Source: Ascidia mentula
Taxonomy: Eukaryota; Chordata; Ascidiacea; Phlebobranchia; Ascidiidae
Reading direction: 5' to 3'
NCBI GenBank assembly: GCA_947561715.1
Contig: OX387199.1
Span: 4,407,001-4,471,000 of the forward strand
Length of the DNA stretch: 64,000 nucleotides
A model generated the notes under the pieces. It did no database searches. It was not told the DNA's origin and saw only the letters and a program-made list of their open reading frames with translations. The position numbers were made by a program, and so were the translations under genes. This document shows, piece by piece, positions 20,101 to 34,181 of this stretch. Each line of letters starts with the position of its first letter. Position 1 is the first letter of the stretch.

Positions 20101-23100
20101 ATCAAATCCGGCGAAATGGTAACTGTCCCCGCTTCAGAAACAGTTGTCTCTATTACTTGGGTCGAATTATCTACAAGATTGACGGGAGCGGAGGGCTTAG
20201 AGTTTTTTCGGCGTCGAAAAATTTGGAGGTAAATGAACTGAAAAGGCATCACCTCGTGCACACGGGCAAGTCCAAACCGAATCCGAAACAAGGAGAAACT
20301 TAAACGGGCGCTGGCGCCAAATTAAAATCAAGCGGACGCCGTCCTGGAAACTTAAAAACTGGAGAAACCTTCTGCTCCCGATGCAATAGGTATATGATTT
20401 CATGTCAAGTAACTCAAGAGCATGCGACTCGGGTTGCGATTATACAATACTTACAGAAGTAATCCTCATAAAAAGTATCATTCAGCATCATCTCCCTGCG
20501 TGGAAGAATAAGTATTTAGACAAAAATATTTTAAGAAATGTTGAGTTTTGTACTAATGAGTGCGACACTTACAGAATATGGCAGGATCCTAATCAAAAAA
20601 AAAATTACGTTGCAATATAGACGTAAATAGTATTGTTGTTGCGCTAATCATTTTGTTGCGTTTAAAGTACTTTACCACGAAAAAATGGATAAATGTGCAT
20701 CGTTTTAAAGTACGTTGAAGCGTATCGGCGACAGTGCTTGCAATAAAAGACGCCTTCCAGGCTTCACCCGTAAACCACACTGCCTTAATAGTGTCGGGTC
20801 TTGATCCCAACGCTGCAATTAGTGCAACCGTGATCAATGGATGATTGATTTTCAAACCACCATGAGCTCTATGTTCTCGCTTAGCCCCCACCTATTTGCC
20901 CCCCACCCCCCTGGAAAACGATAGTAAGTTATCAGTCCCTTATATTGAAAAAACGCTTTGGTTTCTACTTACATGTAGAGCGTAGTGGCGTTGCTGTTAA
21001 ATTTCACGTAACCAGGAAACATAAGTCGACACAAGGTTTGCGATTCCACCTTTTCAATTCGAGCATACATCATTACCGGCAACGTCATAATGGCTGCAGC
21101 CAGCCACACGATGGCGCACGTGATCGTAGTCCTGCGGCGTGTACGCAGCTGAAAACAAAAACATTGAGATGCAATACTGGGCAATAAGTTTGAGACATAT
21201 TTTCGCTTTGAATTTATAGTACTGTCGGTATGGCAGGTCTGATATCATTGTTATTAACGTGGGTATAAGGGTTTGAGTTGGCATTTGCAATAAAATGTCA
21301 TCGGATACATTCTTCTGTAGTGTACTTTTTTACCAAAACCTAAAATTTCAGGGTCGATAAACCATACTATCTTAACAAACTTCGAAGGTAATGAATTCGC
21401 CACTTTCGGATTACCGCGGTTTGAACCGTGTTGTTTTATAGTTGTTCGTCCTGCTATGGTTTGCGATGAACAAGAAGACAAGTCAAAAGGGAAAGACATC
21501 ATAACTCTGTGGGATTTTTCCCATGCGCGCTACCTTTCTAACGCATGTCACACAGCGCACATACCTTGCATAGCATGGCGATGCGAGTCAACCGGCAGAA
21601 CCCTGTGTCAATTAAAGACTCGCATTACAGATTGTGGTTTGTGGGTTTTCCTCTAGTTAACCTCCAGATAAACGCGGAAATACCGCAAAACCATCACAAA
21701 GAGAAGTATCGGCATCGCGGTACTAAGTGTCAGGTCACGTACCCGCGATTCGAGCGGCTTAAATCCAGTCGATGAATGGCATTGAAATTGCATGAGCCGT
21801 GGTACTGAGATAAGGCACGCACCAATACAATCTGCCATGTCGGCATTTTAAACGATTTTTCGTATAGTTCGGACTGGGCTTTGTAACTTGACACTAACAG
21901 CCGACAAGGCAGAAAAACGCTTACTTCCTGTGGAATGTTATATGGTTGCTATAACTCTGCTGTGCCTAAATTTGAAGTCATCGACCGTTATCATAAATTG
22001 AATTTAGTGTCGCAAGTGGTCGAAACATGCAAAACTGTTTTAAATATTGCACTTTAGTCAAAAGCAAAACTAAAAAAAAAATAGTTTTGGAAAATTTGGC
22101 GTTCGTAGACGATTCGGTTATTTCGGTTGGTATTTTCATATCTAATAGACCAGCAAGATCAACAACGACAATTGACCGTCCGGGCATTGTTGTCAACGAG
22201 CTTTGTCATGCAATCAGTATCCCTAAAGCATTGTTATGAACCCGGAAATAAGCGTCAAATGTTGCTTGAACCATCGATAAGCACATAACACATACACGTT
22301 GAAAACAAACAACAACAGTGTAAGTGAATGTGCCATTATGTCAAATAGCTACATTCTCTGTTCCCTGTAACATGACGGCATGGGGTTTGATACCTCCACA
22401 CATTTCAACACGGTAGATAGTTGATCTGCAACTGTGTACGTAGCAAACACGGTGACCACGCAAATGAGCTTATTGGACTTCGTTTAACTTCAAGTAAACG
22501 AGGATTGCAACAAATAGGATACGAGCCGCAACTTACAACTAATTACAGAAGATTGGGATTGATTTGCCTAAGTTTCAAGGTCAACGCTAAAAGGATAACT
22601 GTCAGCGGCCCGCTTGGCAGCAACATGATGATTTGTTGTCTCGAAACAAGTGAAAAATGTTTTCGGATTTTGCGTTAGACAGTGCGGTTTCGAATGACTT
22701 GTTTGGATCTTGCTGAAAATGGACTAAAATGCTGAGAATTTTATCGTTTGTGAAGAGTATATTTTTGTATATTTTTATCGCTACCGGTCACGCACGCGTC
22801 TTGTTCTTGTAAAACATTCTGGCCATAAAACTTAATCAGCACAAGCCAAACAAATTACCATATGTCATATGTAGAGGGTCGTTTGCACAATAACAAATCC
22901 GCAATCACACAAATTGGGGCTTAACCGACTGAATAATTGATGGCCATCTGCGGTGTAGGTTAAAGGGACTTCATTCTCACTTCGACATTTGACTTTGTGC
23001 TTGCTAATTGCCTCTAACACCGCAATCACTCGTCCCATAGCTGTTTACAGGCCCTAAAATGTTAGCGTTCAGCCTTTTTACCACATCAATAATAGATGCG

Positions 23101-26100
23101 ATCGACATGCGATGCGGTGGCTTTGGACATGGCAACCGTTTCACAAATTCCCAATACGCAGTGGAGTGATAGATTTTCCGCTAAGTGCTTCGGCTACTCA
23201 CAGGGACACCGAAAATCACGTTCGAAACAGCCGATGAAAGATGCCCTGCATATTGAACTAGTGTTGGCCGATACGGTGGCCTCAACAGATAGTCCCACTG
23301 CTAGTTTCATATATATTCATTTTGTGAATCCTATTGGGAACAATAAGTCTTGATTATTCAAATGAAACCAAACAATCCATGCGCATTGCGGAAATTGACC
23401 CTGTCTGTGTGTTGACTTCTGACCAGCGATGTGCTTTCAGCTCATTTGAGAATTGCTTTGCGGGACTTAGATAAACATGGGACCTCATTAAAAAGGAATC
23501 GCAATTATAAGTTCATCCACCGCACGCAGAGGACGTGAAGACAGACGCCTCCTGGGCAATTACTGTAGGATCGCGTGCAGCATTCGGCACGCAAAGCACA
23601 AATCGATTATTGCCGTCTTAATACTGGGACACATCCTGACGCTGAGCGAAGGCGGGGCAGCAACACATGTCCTACTTTGCCGTGCATTATGTCTTTACCC
23701 TTGGGATCACAAACGGAGAGCCATTATTGCCGACAAGCCCTTCCGCCTGTCGTCTTTGCGCCCAAGACATACTGTACATGAGACGGACTGATTTGGGAAT
23801 ATTCCAAGGCCGCGGTTATCGCATGATGAGTTTATGGACAAAAATCAGGTTATAAGTTTCTAACTTAAGATGTGGCAGAATTGTGAACATCCGGACTCGA
23901 ATGCATTTTTACAACATTCTATTCCTTTTAAATCTTCGCCACTTAATTCGTCTAAACCAAAAAAGATTTACTTCAAAATATTTTTACAAAAATTTTGGCA
24001 AACCCAGATTTGTCCAAATCTCCTACCTTTAAAAGGCCAGCATATATCGATGGAGAAACAATGCGCAAACACTTGGTAACATTAATGATGCAACACAAAA
24101 TGCTCCTAAGTATAACGCATTCAAAAGGAACACTTCCACAAGATGCGTTCCGCAGGGAGCTATTTGGTCTAGTAATTGATCGTTGTTTTTAACGTGTCCC
24201 GGTGGGCATTGAGCCAACTAGTTCTTGCTTTTTAGTTGGTCAGTCAAAAACTGACCCAATGGCCTTTCCGATCGCCTTGCGCCCAACCAAGAGATTGTTT
24301 GATCTAGTTGAGAAGAAGACTTTAAACGAATCAAAGTTCAAGAAAACTTATGCCTTGAAATCACGGGAATGCTTTTAAAGTGTTTTCTGTTTGTGTAAAT
24401 CCATCCATTGAAATTGAAACATTGCAAAAAAGCACGTGGCCATAATTATATGTTATTTTTATTTTTTTATCAGTATATTTTTGTAAGTTTATCAGAACAA
24501 AAATTAATTTCAGAGAAATTGTTCCAAGAAATTATCACAGACACCACAACCCTGTTGTTGCACTGTGGGTAAGAAATTCTGGCAATCTGAATTTTCTTGG
24601 GCTTCTCTAGAGGAAATGTTCTATCGTGTATAAGTCCTTAGCGCACGATATTAATGTAGCCCTTTAAACGGCGATGCGTCAAATTCACGAACAAAATTTA
24701 CATTGTAGTTTTGTCGTCATCCGCTGCCGCCTGAACGCACCAAACGGATGGGGGCACACGACGGAAACTGGCTTGATAAGGTCCGAAATTGATGGCCGAA
24801 GATTTGACGGATCGCGGGTTTTAATGTCCAGCAAATTATTTGCATACAGAAGGCTGTTAGTTAATAGGAAAAGAAACATGCACACGACACGGCGGGATTT
24901 TTATGGCTATTTAGGGTAGAGTTATGAGCCAAGGTATTCGGTCCCGCACGAAGGGGAAGTGTTTACTGAATATTAAAATGGCGGATCATTAGAGTTTAAT
25001 CGCCCTGCAGCGGCTAATGTTACAAATTGTTGCCCACTTAAGTACCCTATGCTTTGCGCCATTAACTGAGCGCTTCGAGGCGTGAATTCCTTTTTTTTAT
25101 GAAGCGTTAAATATTTGCGCGAAAGTTGGAAATTGGGGAATATTTGGATTATTAAATAAATGATTTTAAGTAAAGGCTATGAATTTTTGTACCAATTTGA
25201 AGCTAAGCCGTAACAACACATTTAGAACAAAAAGCTATACTTATTTGACAAAGTCAAAAGAAGCCGAAAAGAGCGCTTCTCTTGTTGTTTACAGACAATT
25301 TGAAAACAATATGTGACTCAATACGTAAGTCGCAACATCGTTTTGCAAAACAACATCAAACAAAACCACTCGGAATGTAAACATGTTTACGTTGCTTGAA
25401 AGAAAAACAATTTGCCGGATCCATTAAGTCTTAATCATCGATGTTGCGATGTAAACAATGTTAACGCACATGAGTTATTGTTGTTGATGCTGGGTTTTTG
25501 TCGTATGTTGGGCGCTAATAGACAACGCTTGGTGAATTGTCAATGTTATAAACAGGGGCACGAATGGTTAAATGTCTCGATATCTTTTCGAAAATTTATT
25601 TCTTTTTTTGATGGAATTATCTTTGCGGCAATATTGTGTCGAAGAAGTTGGAAATTGAATTATCCGCGCCCAATGTCATAACTTTATCGATTCGGTTTTA
25701 CCGATAAAATGCATTGTCATGAAGTTTTCCCGGTAAAAACACACGATATACACTTTTTAATTGTTTAAATTTTGTCCTAAAACCAGAACTTTTAACGGCA
25801 AAAAATATAAAATAAAGCTTTTGTTTTTAACGTAAGGAAAGCGCGCCGGTATCAACCTAATAGTCGCTACATGCTTCGATCCGTATTCATATATGCATAA
25901 ATATATGACTTTAGTGGATCGTATACAAAGCTAAAAATGATTAGAACAAGCGTGGATTTCATCCGGTGTTAGAAAAATAACTTTTTTTCAATATCAATAA
26001 TTCATGGGCTTTGATGCTGTCAAGCACGAATCTCTGGGACATGTCCCGCCTTTTGCAAGGCTGAACTCACTGCACCGTGACAGGATCGATGAGATAGCAT

Positions 26101-29100
26101 TGCTCCTAATGCAAACGACCAACTATAATGTCAGCAACGCGATCAGCTCGTGTCAGGGTCGTAGAGTGTTAAGGATCGGGACCGAAAACTTACATCTCCC
26201 TCGAGGAAAGATCGACACCCATACTTGTAGGCGTGTTTTATTGCCTTTTTGTGGAGCGGAAGCCAAAGGTTAAAATTTAGGTCTCGACTCGCAAATGCAT
26301 AACCTGATGGTCTCACAATAACCGTCAAAGAATATCTTTTTAAATTAGGTTTAGACGGCGCTTATTAACCACACGCCACGAAGAATATTGAACACTTTAT
26401 TTTGTTTTTGAACACTCGCAAAACTTTACCTATACCCCCTGCATGTTTATTAGAACAGCGCGGACTTGCGGCAAAGAAGGACAAGAACCCTTACAAAGGG
26501 AAAAACAATCGTCAATTCATTGCATATTTTTGCGTAGTGTTGACATATAAGCGCTTTACTGTGCAAACAGCTTGACAGCTTCATGTTGACATGGGCTGTC
26601 GAAACGCACCCTGCCATCATCTCCTATGTACATAATTTATGACCTCGGGCAGCAAAAAAGTCGGAATTTGTTTAGTGGATTTCTTTGGTAAGAACATTCG
26701 GGCCCAATGTATTTAGTGTAAATTACTTTTATTCTGTGACAACTGGAGATCCGAGATATCCTACTTAAAGAATCCTGCAATAAAAATTGCGAGGTTGGTT
26801 TTTAATGCGATGGCCTACGCGAAGGAATAGTTTTTTCATAATTTCCCCAAAATGAACGCAAGCTGAAGGTTTAATTTCGCTTAAAGTCCTCACTGACTGG
26901 ATTAAATTTAGCGCAAAAAAAATCATGTCCAAAAATGCGGAATAAACCAGGAAATCCATAAACCGCTTTCACTTTCACGTCTAGCGGAGCAAAGACACGT
27001 ATTTTAATTGATCGTACATTTTTGCTGCGAGACGTGATGCCGATAAACGTCGACGTAATGATGGCACAACCAATGCAAGACCATGCAGAGATGCTGGGCG
27101 GAAGCGGATATGAGGAAGGGTGCGTGTGATGCCACTTCCGGTCTCTAAGAAATCGTGTCCTGATGACAGTCCGTATTCGTTTGAGGACGAGGACAACGCA
27201 TGTTTACGGGTGACTTTGCCTAAACCCGTGGCCCTGTGCGTGGGGTGCGTAGCCCAGGGGAAAATTACCACAATTCAAAGAATCCAATATGGCGGATAGG
27301 TTTTTCGTGTAGGAGGGAATCGTGATCTCGCTTCTCCGCGGAGTAACTTGCGCATTTTTTTGTCCAACTTTTAAATGTTTTTTGTTGTTTTGATGAGAAA
27401 TGTGTCAACGCTTTGAACAAACTATGTGTTTAGAAGAATTTTACCTGTTTGTTAAATTACATATTTTTCTGTTAAATTACGTGAATTGAACAACCCTTGT
27501 CTTTGTGTGTTTGAATTGAACAACCCGTGTCTTTTTGTGGTATTCTCACGTACATTCACACAGTTCTCAGAAAATAAAATTGCCAGTATCACTTTTTTCA
27601 AGACATCAAGAGGTCGAACGGTTTGTTTTGATCAAACGAAGAGGCCGCGAGGTCAGAAAAACATCCAATGAGAGAATCGGGACGACGACAAAATCTCCGA
27701 AACTCACGTGACAACAACAAACCCAGTTCGTTAAGGCGAAATTTGGCAACGAAACGTGATAAATTTTACGCAATTCTTGACAGCAATGCAAAGGGTCGCC
27801 GATTAGTTTGTTATTGATTTTGGCACTGCGTGATGACTGATTTTGTCCCGATGCGGTAACGCCACACAAGCAGTGGAGAAACGACTCCACGGTCCAATTA
27901 TACGCAGATTTCTAGTTATCGCCAGAATGCCATTTAAATTTGACAGTTGAGCAAAAGTCGATATCCAATAATTTTATGCTAGTACCACCTGCCGATGGTG
28001 TACAAACAGAGTTGGTTGTTTTTGTGGAAATGGTTGTTTAATGCAGCTAATTGTAACAAATAGGCGCGGATCTTCAATTTTTCATGATTTGTTACGATTT
28101 TCTGACATACAACGCGTTTTTTAATCACCCAGCAGACGGCTATTGTGTGGCATTCACCTGCATTCCCCATCTGTCATCTATATTTAAACCTCAATATATT
28201 GCATGACAAGCAGGAACCCCTAGCAATAACCAAAACATATAATTCGACACGTCTGTTTGTGAACGCACAGCACAGTTGATTGAGTTAATTAACCGTTGTA
28301 TGACCAGAGGCGCAACATCCAATTTTGGCGACATGAAGTCAAGCTGCGCTCACAATGACAATTCGTTACACCCTTTAGCCACCATCGACCCTTTCGCTAC
28401 ACGCGTCAAACAAACCCATAAGAGACGCAAGTCGGAGCCACTATCATTCCCTGGGGTTTAATTCCGCAGACATGGAGTCGGCAAAGGATCTTCTGTCTTC
28501 ACAGCGCTTTGCATGTAAATGTAACCGGCTGTACACAAGCAGGACGATTTAAATCGCCATCGAATGCATGCAAATAGTCGTTTACATTCACAATGCTTTG
28601 TAATAGAGTTAGGCATCAGTGTGTCGTAAGCGTGTGTTCCGGATGTTATCGAGAAGGGGGAAACGCGTAGCGCGCACCTATTGTGATTAGCGTTGGTAAT
28701 CAAACAATAGAATCCAGGAGGCGTCCCTCCAACAGTGATAACAACAATAATAATAATATAACCAAGGGTTGATTTGTTCACGAATGTGACAAAAAGCGCT
28801 TGGTTGGATGAGGTTTGGAGTTGCACGTTTTTTTTGCAACAAAATCCCAAAAATTGTTTAACATTTTTACCTTAACAACACCCTATGTGAGAATATTTAG
28901 GCACAAACGCTTGTTCTGAGCTTTTCGTCTGATAGCAAACGATGAGGTGTGAGGAACAAAATCGCATAATATTTTCGGCTTTGCCATTGCAAAATCACCT
29001 TTTTCTTTGGGATTTATTATTCACTGTATGTTCCTGGTCCGATGACCTTTTATGCCATACTTTAAATTTCTATGCTGATATCTGCGACGAATTTACGTTG

Positions 29101-30811
29101 ATACATGTGAGGAAACCGAGTGTATTAACCCCTCACCTGATGAGATTTGGTGCTGTAGGCGACTGCTACGTACCGATCCACACTCATGGCAGTTAGGAAG
29201 AAGATGCCGGCGTAGTAGTTCATAAACTTGAGAGTGTGACAGAGAGCGCAGGTGCCTGCAAAGAATGTTAAAAAATTACTCGGACTTTTTCCAATGAAAA
29301 AAAAACGTAGGTTTTCTACTTTTAAAGAGCATTAATGCCATATTTGTGCATTTCTTGATGGGTGGAGGTTGGTGGAAAAGCTGCGTTTTGTATTAAATTG
29401 CATCACAACACGTACAACAAACGTTTGTTCCGGAGATTCCTGAGTTGTTAGTTTGGTTTAATATCGACATCCAAATGTTCACATTGCCGTGCATGGAAAA
29501 CGTCTTGCACAAGTATACGGACATGTGTTTGTATGAATTATTCGTTGACCAAACAAAAATTTTCCGAAATCTATTAAACTTTTTTCAAATGACATGCAAC
29601 CTTGCGTTTATAAAAAAAATTCAAAGTTTCTGATTGAACATCGAACTCACTTTGGCCAAAAGTCCAGTTCATTGCCACTTTTTGGGTTGCGAAGATGGGC
29701 AGAGTAAACAGAAAGGCGCTGTCGGCGATTGCCAACTGCAGGACGTACATCGCAGTTACCGTTTTGCCTGAAATACAAAAAAAAACATTTGATAAATTAC
29801 AATATCACCGCAACGACAAATCAAACCCTAACTAACATAATCGATTTAACCATGAAATTCTTCCCATCTACACTTTGTCAATTCGCATCTCAACGTTGTG
29901 CATATATTTACCTTAATAATTTTAAACTTAAGCAACGCATTTTAGGTTCGTCGTACGCCCATTGTGTGACTAAATCGTACGTCCATTGTGCAGTTCGCGG
30001 GCCAGAAGTATTTTTACAGGCGAGCCAAGGGAACAAACGAACGTGCATTAAAACTACATTTTGCCGCAGTTTGGACCATTTTTCTAAATGGCCCTAACTT
30101 ATATCAACCCCTAGAAGGCCCATTACCAAGACCCAATGGGCCAGATTTGGACCGCGGGCTGGAGTTTATCCGTGCCCGTTGTAGCAACTCGCCAACCCAG
30201 AATAGAAGGGAACAGGTGTCGCAAAAATGCATGTGGGAGACCTGCGTCGTGTAACCGTTACCAAAATATCAAACCGTTGCACAGCGACTGTTCTACAGCG
30301 CCTATGATCAATCACGATATTTAACACGGTTTTAAAATAAATAAGTGCAAGAAACGTGAGCAAACCCGACTAGGAAACCGCACATAAAAATTAACCAAAT
30401 ATTCCACGGTACTCTAACATAACTTTAATTTTTGAGAAAAAGAAAAGTAGTCCCGTAAAAACACCTGCACTCACTTATCTCTTTTCCAGCAAAAATCACA
30501 AAGAAAACGATCCCGTTGGCGATCAGACCCACTAAGGTGATGACTGCGTACACAATGCCCAGCGCCAAGTTCATGGGTTTAAGAACAGCGCGGTCGTACT
30601 CAGGATCTTCCCCATCGTAGTCCAAAGTCCCTTCAAACTCCTCCTGGAACTTTTCTAGGGCATCTTCAAACTCCATCGGGTAACCATCATCGAATTCACC
30701 GAAATCAGGCACCAGGTTGTCGGTGAGCCCAGGGTCCGCCGTTGTACCGTCGGAGGCAACGTCAACGGGAAAGGTAACCACCAAGAGCAGCGACAAGTAC
30801 AGGATGTACAT
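17119..30811 (-). CDS. Rhodopsin-family peptide GPCR, somatostatin-receptor-like (492 aa, 9 exons)
   Basis: Exons 30811-30475, 29767-29651, 29255-29137, 21148-20973, 20495-20455, 20170-19991, 19287-19108, 18798-18569, 17217-17119; phases agree throughout. A signal peptide (MYILYLSLLLVVTFPVDVAS) is followed by a strongly acidic extracellular tail of about 70 residues. Landmarks: TM1 ANGIVFFVIF, TM2 LQLAIAD, TM3 with SVDRYVAVAY, TM5 GFLVPFTIIC-like, TM6 KRVTRMVAVLVVCFVICWLP, TM7 NSAINPILYSFLGHNFRTR, and a Ser/Thr-rich tail TQAQTEMTRVLL. Somatostatin receptors share GFLVPLTIIC, KVTRMV..CWLPFYIFN and NPILYAFLSDNF. It should couple a peptide to G proteins at the plasma membrane; the ligand is unknown. 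The second extracellular loop is unusually long and is built partly by the small 41-nt exon, which is the least certain part. An upstream in-frame ATG at 30865 is an alternative start. Confidence 0.82.
17918..18090. repeat. Fold-back element with a hammerhead-like loop, last intron of the GPCR
   Basis: Arms 17939-17987 and 18013-18060 are imperfect reverse complements (shared tagacgtttcgaactcta). Weaker AT-rich pairing extends to about 17918 and 18090. The loop and right arm read ctgatga, a short gaac/gttc stem, then gaaacgtc. This resembles the CUGAUGA...GAAA core of hammerhead ribozymes, but no stem III is present, so activity is doubtful. Such cores mark Penelope-like and retrozyme-like repeats; a fold-back MITE is the alternative. 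Confidence 0.6.
18191..18217. repeat. T tract followed by (TA)n microsatellite
   Basis: A T run passes into an AT dinucleotide run, within the last GPCR intron. Confidence 0.8.
21149..29136. other. 8-kb intron 3 of the GPCR, no nested gene supported
   Basis: Between the exon ending DRYVAVAYSTKSHQ and the exon starting LRTRRRTT. I read it in both directions and found only short frames without family resemblance, plus a 30-bp tandem duplication near 27.5 kb. Composition varies, with AT-rich parts near 24.4-25.9 kb. Confidence 0.5.
27482..27541. repeat. 30-bp tandem duplication
   Basis: 27482-27511 and 27512-27541 both begin tgaattgaacaaccc and differ at only a few bases. Just upstream a ttgttaaattac-like string is also doubled. 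Confidence 0.75.
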
Positions 30812-30865
30812 GATTTTTATGGTGTTAGACTTAAAGTAGAATGCAACCCCTGATAACGAAAACAT

Positions 30866-33800
30866 GATCACCTTTAATTTAAGTATTTTAAGGAATAACT
30901 TTAATTCGCAATTTACGGACACTGATTCTTTTCCACTTTTCATTAAGCACCGAAAGTGCGACGGGAAAAAACAAAACACGTCCAACGCGTTTTTTGTAGG
31001 CCCGTTTCAGGTCCTGCACCTCGTCCAACGTCGGTACGCTGCTAATACCGGTACCGAGCACCGTTCTTAAAACTATCTTCATGATTTGGAGAAAAAAGGT
31101 AAAACCGATTTTGTGTTGAGAAAAAGGCTTACCAGCACCTGACACCGCACACTCTACAACAACGGGCACACGACTCACAATCAATGCGCCAAGCAATGTT
31201 TACATTCAGGCACGAACGTTATCTGACCGTTTGACCACTGGCCACAAACTGACCGTCCTAAACGGTGACAAAGGCACACTACCGGACATATCTTCCTTCC
31301 TTTTTCAGTGCTCAGCACACGCCTGAAACTCTGGGCAACGCGATCGTGCAGCCAGCTACGCTCTGTGCCACGATCGAGGTAAACAGAAAAATCATGCAGA
31401 GCTTCGCGTGACGTCACGAAATTTGTACAGAGCGATGACGCCACTCATCGAGCGGAAAGATCTAGCGCGTTTTAATTCGATTACGCCGCGATCGACTGGT
31501 GTTGCTCTGCGCAGTGGTTGGTAATGTATGCGAGCACGCGGTGAGAAGAAAAGCCCCCAGGCATATCTTTGTGTCCCCTTCGCAATCAACAAGTATCGCA
31601 TTTGAACACGAGACTAGACGTTGTTTTTCAACACTTAGAGTGTCGGCATTATGGTGGCTTTTTTAAAATTACCACGTTCAAAGTTGTGATTAAAAACCCA
31701 TGAACTGTCCGTGCAGAATTTCTACACAGTTTTTGGGATACTTAAGTGTACACGTTGTGGTCGTGGATTGCGTTTTAGTGATACATACATTAACGTAACA
31801 ACTTGAATTAAAATCACCGGCCTTAAATTAAGAATCTAACCTTAATACATATGACATGTCATCAATTTCGTGCCATCATCTTAACTTTACTTGAAACTTA
31901 CTGAAACATCTAACATTCCAATATCCTTTAAAGGCAAACATCATCCTGTATCAAGAAATCTCTATTTAAATATGTTTGGCTTTAAGGCATTGCAGCCACT
32001 GTCGACAACGACTGTACTAAATACTGTACTCATGTTCCAGGTGATATGGCGTTTCCCCTGTCTCTCACTAGTTAACTTCACTTAATACCATGCACCCTAC
32101 CAACAAACCGAGAATAAACATGAACAACATAAAATCCTAAGTCCTGTACATGTGTTTCCTTCATCGACAAGCGACCTGTATAAGCCTAATTACGTCAAGT
32201 AACGTCAACCCCAAAGCCGGTACCACGACACCTGATACGCATTGAGAAGAAAATACTTGGTCGCAACAAAGCTCAGTACGTGCGCGAGAAAGGATGCCAG
32301 CAATGAAAGTGATGCCATTCTCTCGACCCGACAAAAGTTGGACAACAATCTACACAGCTGTCAGTGGTAAACCTCCCCGCATTCCACGAACGTAGGGAAC
32401 ACTATACACCTATATGACTTCACGCACAACCTGTTTATCGCCCAGTTTGAATCGGCGGCTGTATCATTACCTGTATCTCTTCTCTATAAGCCCCCCTTAA
32501 TGGATCTCATATACATACCCGGCGCCAAGACTCGTTATTTGTTCCTTGTGTGCCTTGATTGAGACTTCCCGCCCTGCAAACTTCACTGGTATTATAGGTA
32601 AGCAGGTAACGTACAAACATTAAGGTCAATTTGCCGTTCAGATCAAACCTTAGTGCATACCAAAGGTTTGCTTGATGGTGTTATGTTACGGAAGTGGTCC
32701 CATCTCCGTCAGTAAGCCACAAAGAACAGACTTGATACTGCGTTCCTATGACAAGATTTTCTTGTGACACCGTACAATGTTGATATGAGCGAGAGAAACA
32801 GACGAACAACATCACATTGACCGCTTCAATTGCATCAACGAAGACCTCAATAGAGATTGGTGCTTCATGAGCAATTAGAAACACTACGATGCCGCGTTTT
32901 CCCGAGTTTGCGCCTGTTTTTGTATCATTTCGTGTCATTTATACCTGATGAAGCGAGGGTTATTCGCAAAAGCTTGTGTACTTTAAAATACAAAAGTCAG
33001 TCTTCTCACAGAGTGCCAGAGCAGGACAATTCAATATTAGTATGGCCAACGTTACAATAAATCGATGCTAACTGCTACAGGATACATATTTACGTCGTCA
33101 ATATACTTCGCTTCAGGTTGCAACTGGGCGATATGTTATACGTATCTAAATCGTTTCAATATATCGTGTGTTTTGCCTTTCTTTCCGTCGCCCTTTCCTA
33201 TTGATCTACTAAAATAAGATCTCCAGTCGCTCCTGCATACAAGAGGACCGTAGGCTATAATTTTTTAAGCTCCGCCCAACAACGCCTCAAAGTAAAGGAA
33301 CTGTCACGGGGCCATGTTTTTCTCGGTTATAACAATATTTAAAACATCCATATTTTTTTCTTCGCTTTCAAAGAAGGTCTGAGCCGTAATTATGAATCGT
33401 GGTCTCATGTGACCTTAACGAAGGACCAATGAGGAGCCCTTTTGGGCCCACCAGCGCGAAGCGACAAACACGCGACAAGTCCGTTGTTCCCACGCGCGCA
33501 GAACGCATCAAGGCGCAGGACAGACTCCACTGCTTGTCCCAAAGGTTCGCCAAAGCCTCGACGGATTTTGTGCAAACCATTTTTCGCTTATTGCCCTATG
33601 ATAACTTGATTGGCGGCGGTTTTGAGGCCTAATGGACGACGCGCCGTAAATCATGTTTTCCCGTGTATTGTCTTCGGTTTTTGGCTTGGCTTTAAAGCGA
33701 TCGTTTTAGGGACAATGGGTCATAGCTATTTGAACTTCATTTTTAAATGCTTGGCGTTTTTAAGTCTGGCACGAAGCCATTGAGTAGTTAAGAAGTCCTT

Positions 33801-34181
33801 TGTGTTTGGCATTTCATCAATGCTAGGGGGATGCACTTTGTGGACTGATCTCCACCTAAGGACCTTTCAGTTGTTTATTTCTGATATCTGTTTCTTAGCT
33901 GTGTTTCAAAAGCGACATAAAGTCGCAGGTTCAAAGAAAAATGAATATCAGCGGTATCATATTTTCTTACGCTAAAATCGGTATATGGGAAGCAAAATGA
34001 ACACATCACAGTAATCATCTAGATTTATTTTTCAATAGTACTAGGTTTGGTACAGACACATGAATCTACACTCTTGCGAAAAAATAATCTTCTGTATAAT
34101 CCAGAAATCCCAAAAAGAGGTGCGTGAAGAATTAACTCCCCTGGGGCGTTGGGATTTGATTTCAATTTGTGTTTTCCGCTA
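30866..34181. other. Intergenic, no supported gene
   Basis: Upstream of the GPCR; should contain its promoter. Near 32941 a ctgatgaagcga...tcgcaaaagc string resembles a decayed hammerhead-like repeat core. Nothing else is readable as a gene on either strand. Confidence 0.45.

Noticed and set aside
20570-20606. 16-nt micro-exon (gattag|gatcctgccatattct|gtaagt) in the GPCR
   Set aside because: Including it puts the next 41-nt exon into a frame with an immediate TGA; skipping it keeps all phases.
32935-32990. Possible hammerhead (ctgatgaagcga...tcgcaaaagc)
   Set aside because: The GAAA element is replaced and no stem I or cleavage site pairs; at most a decayed repeat core.
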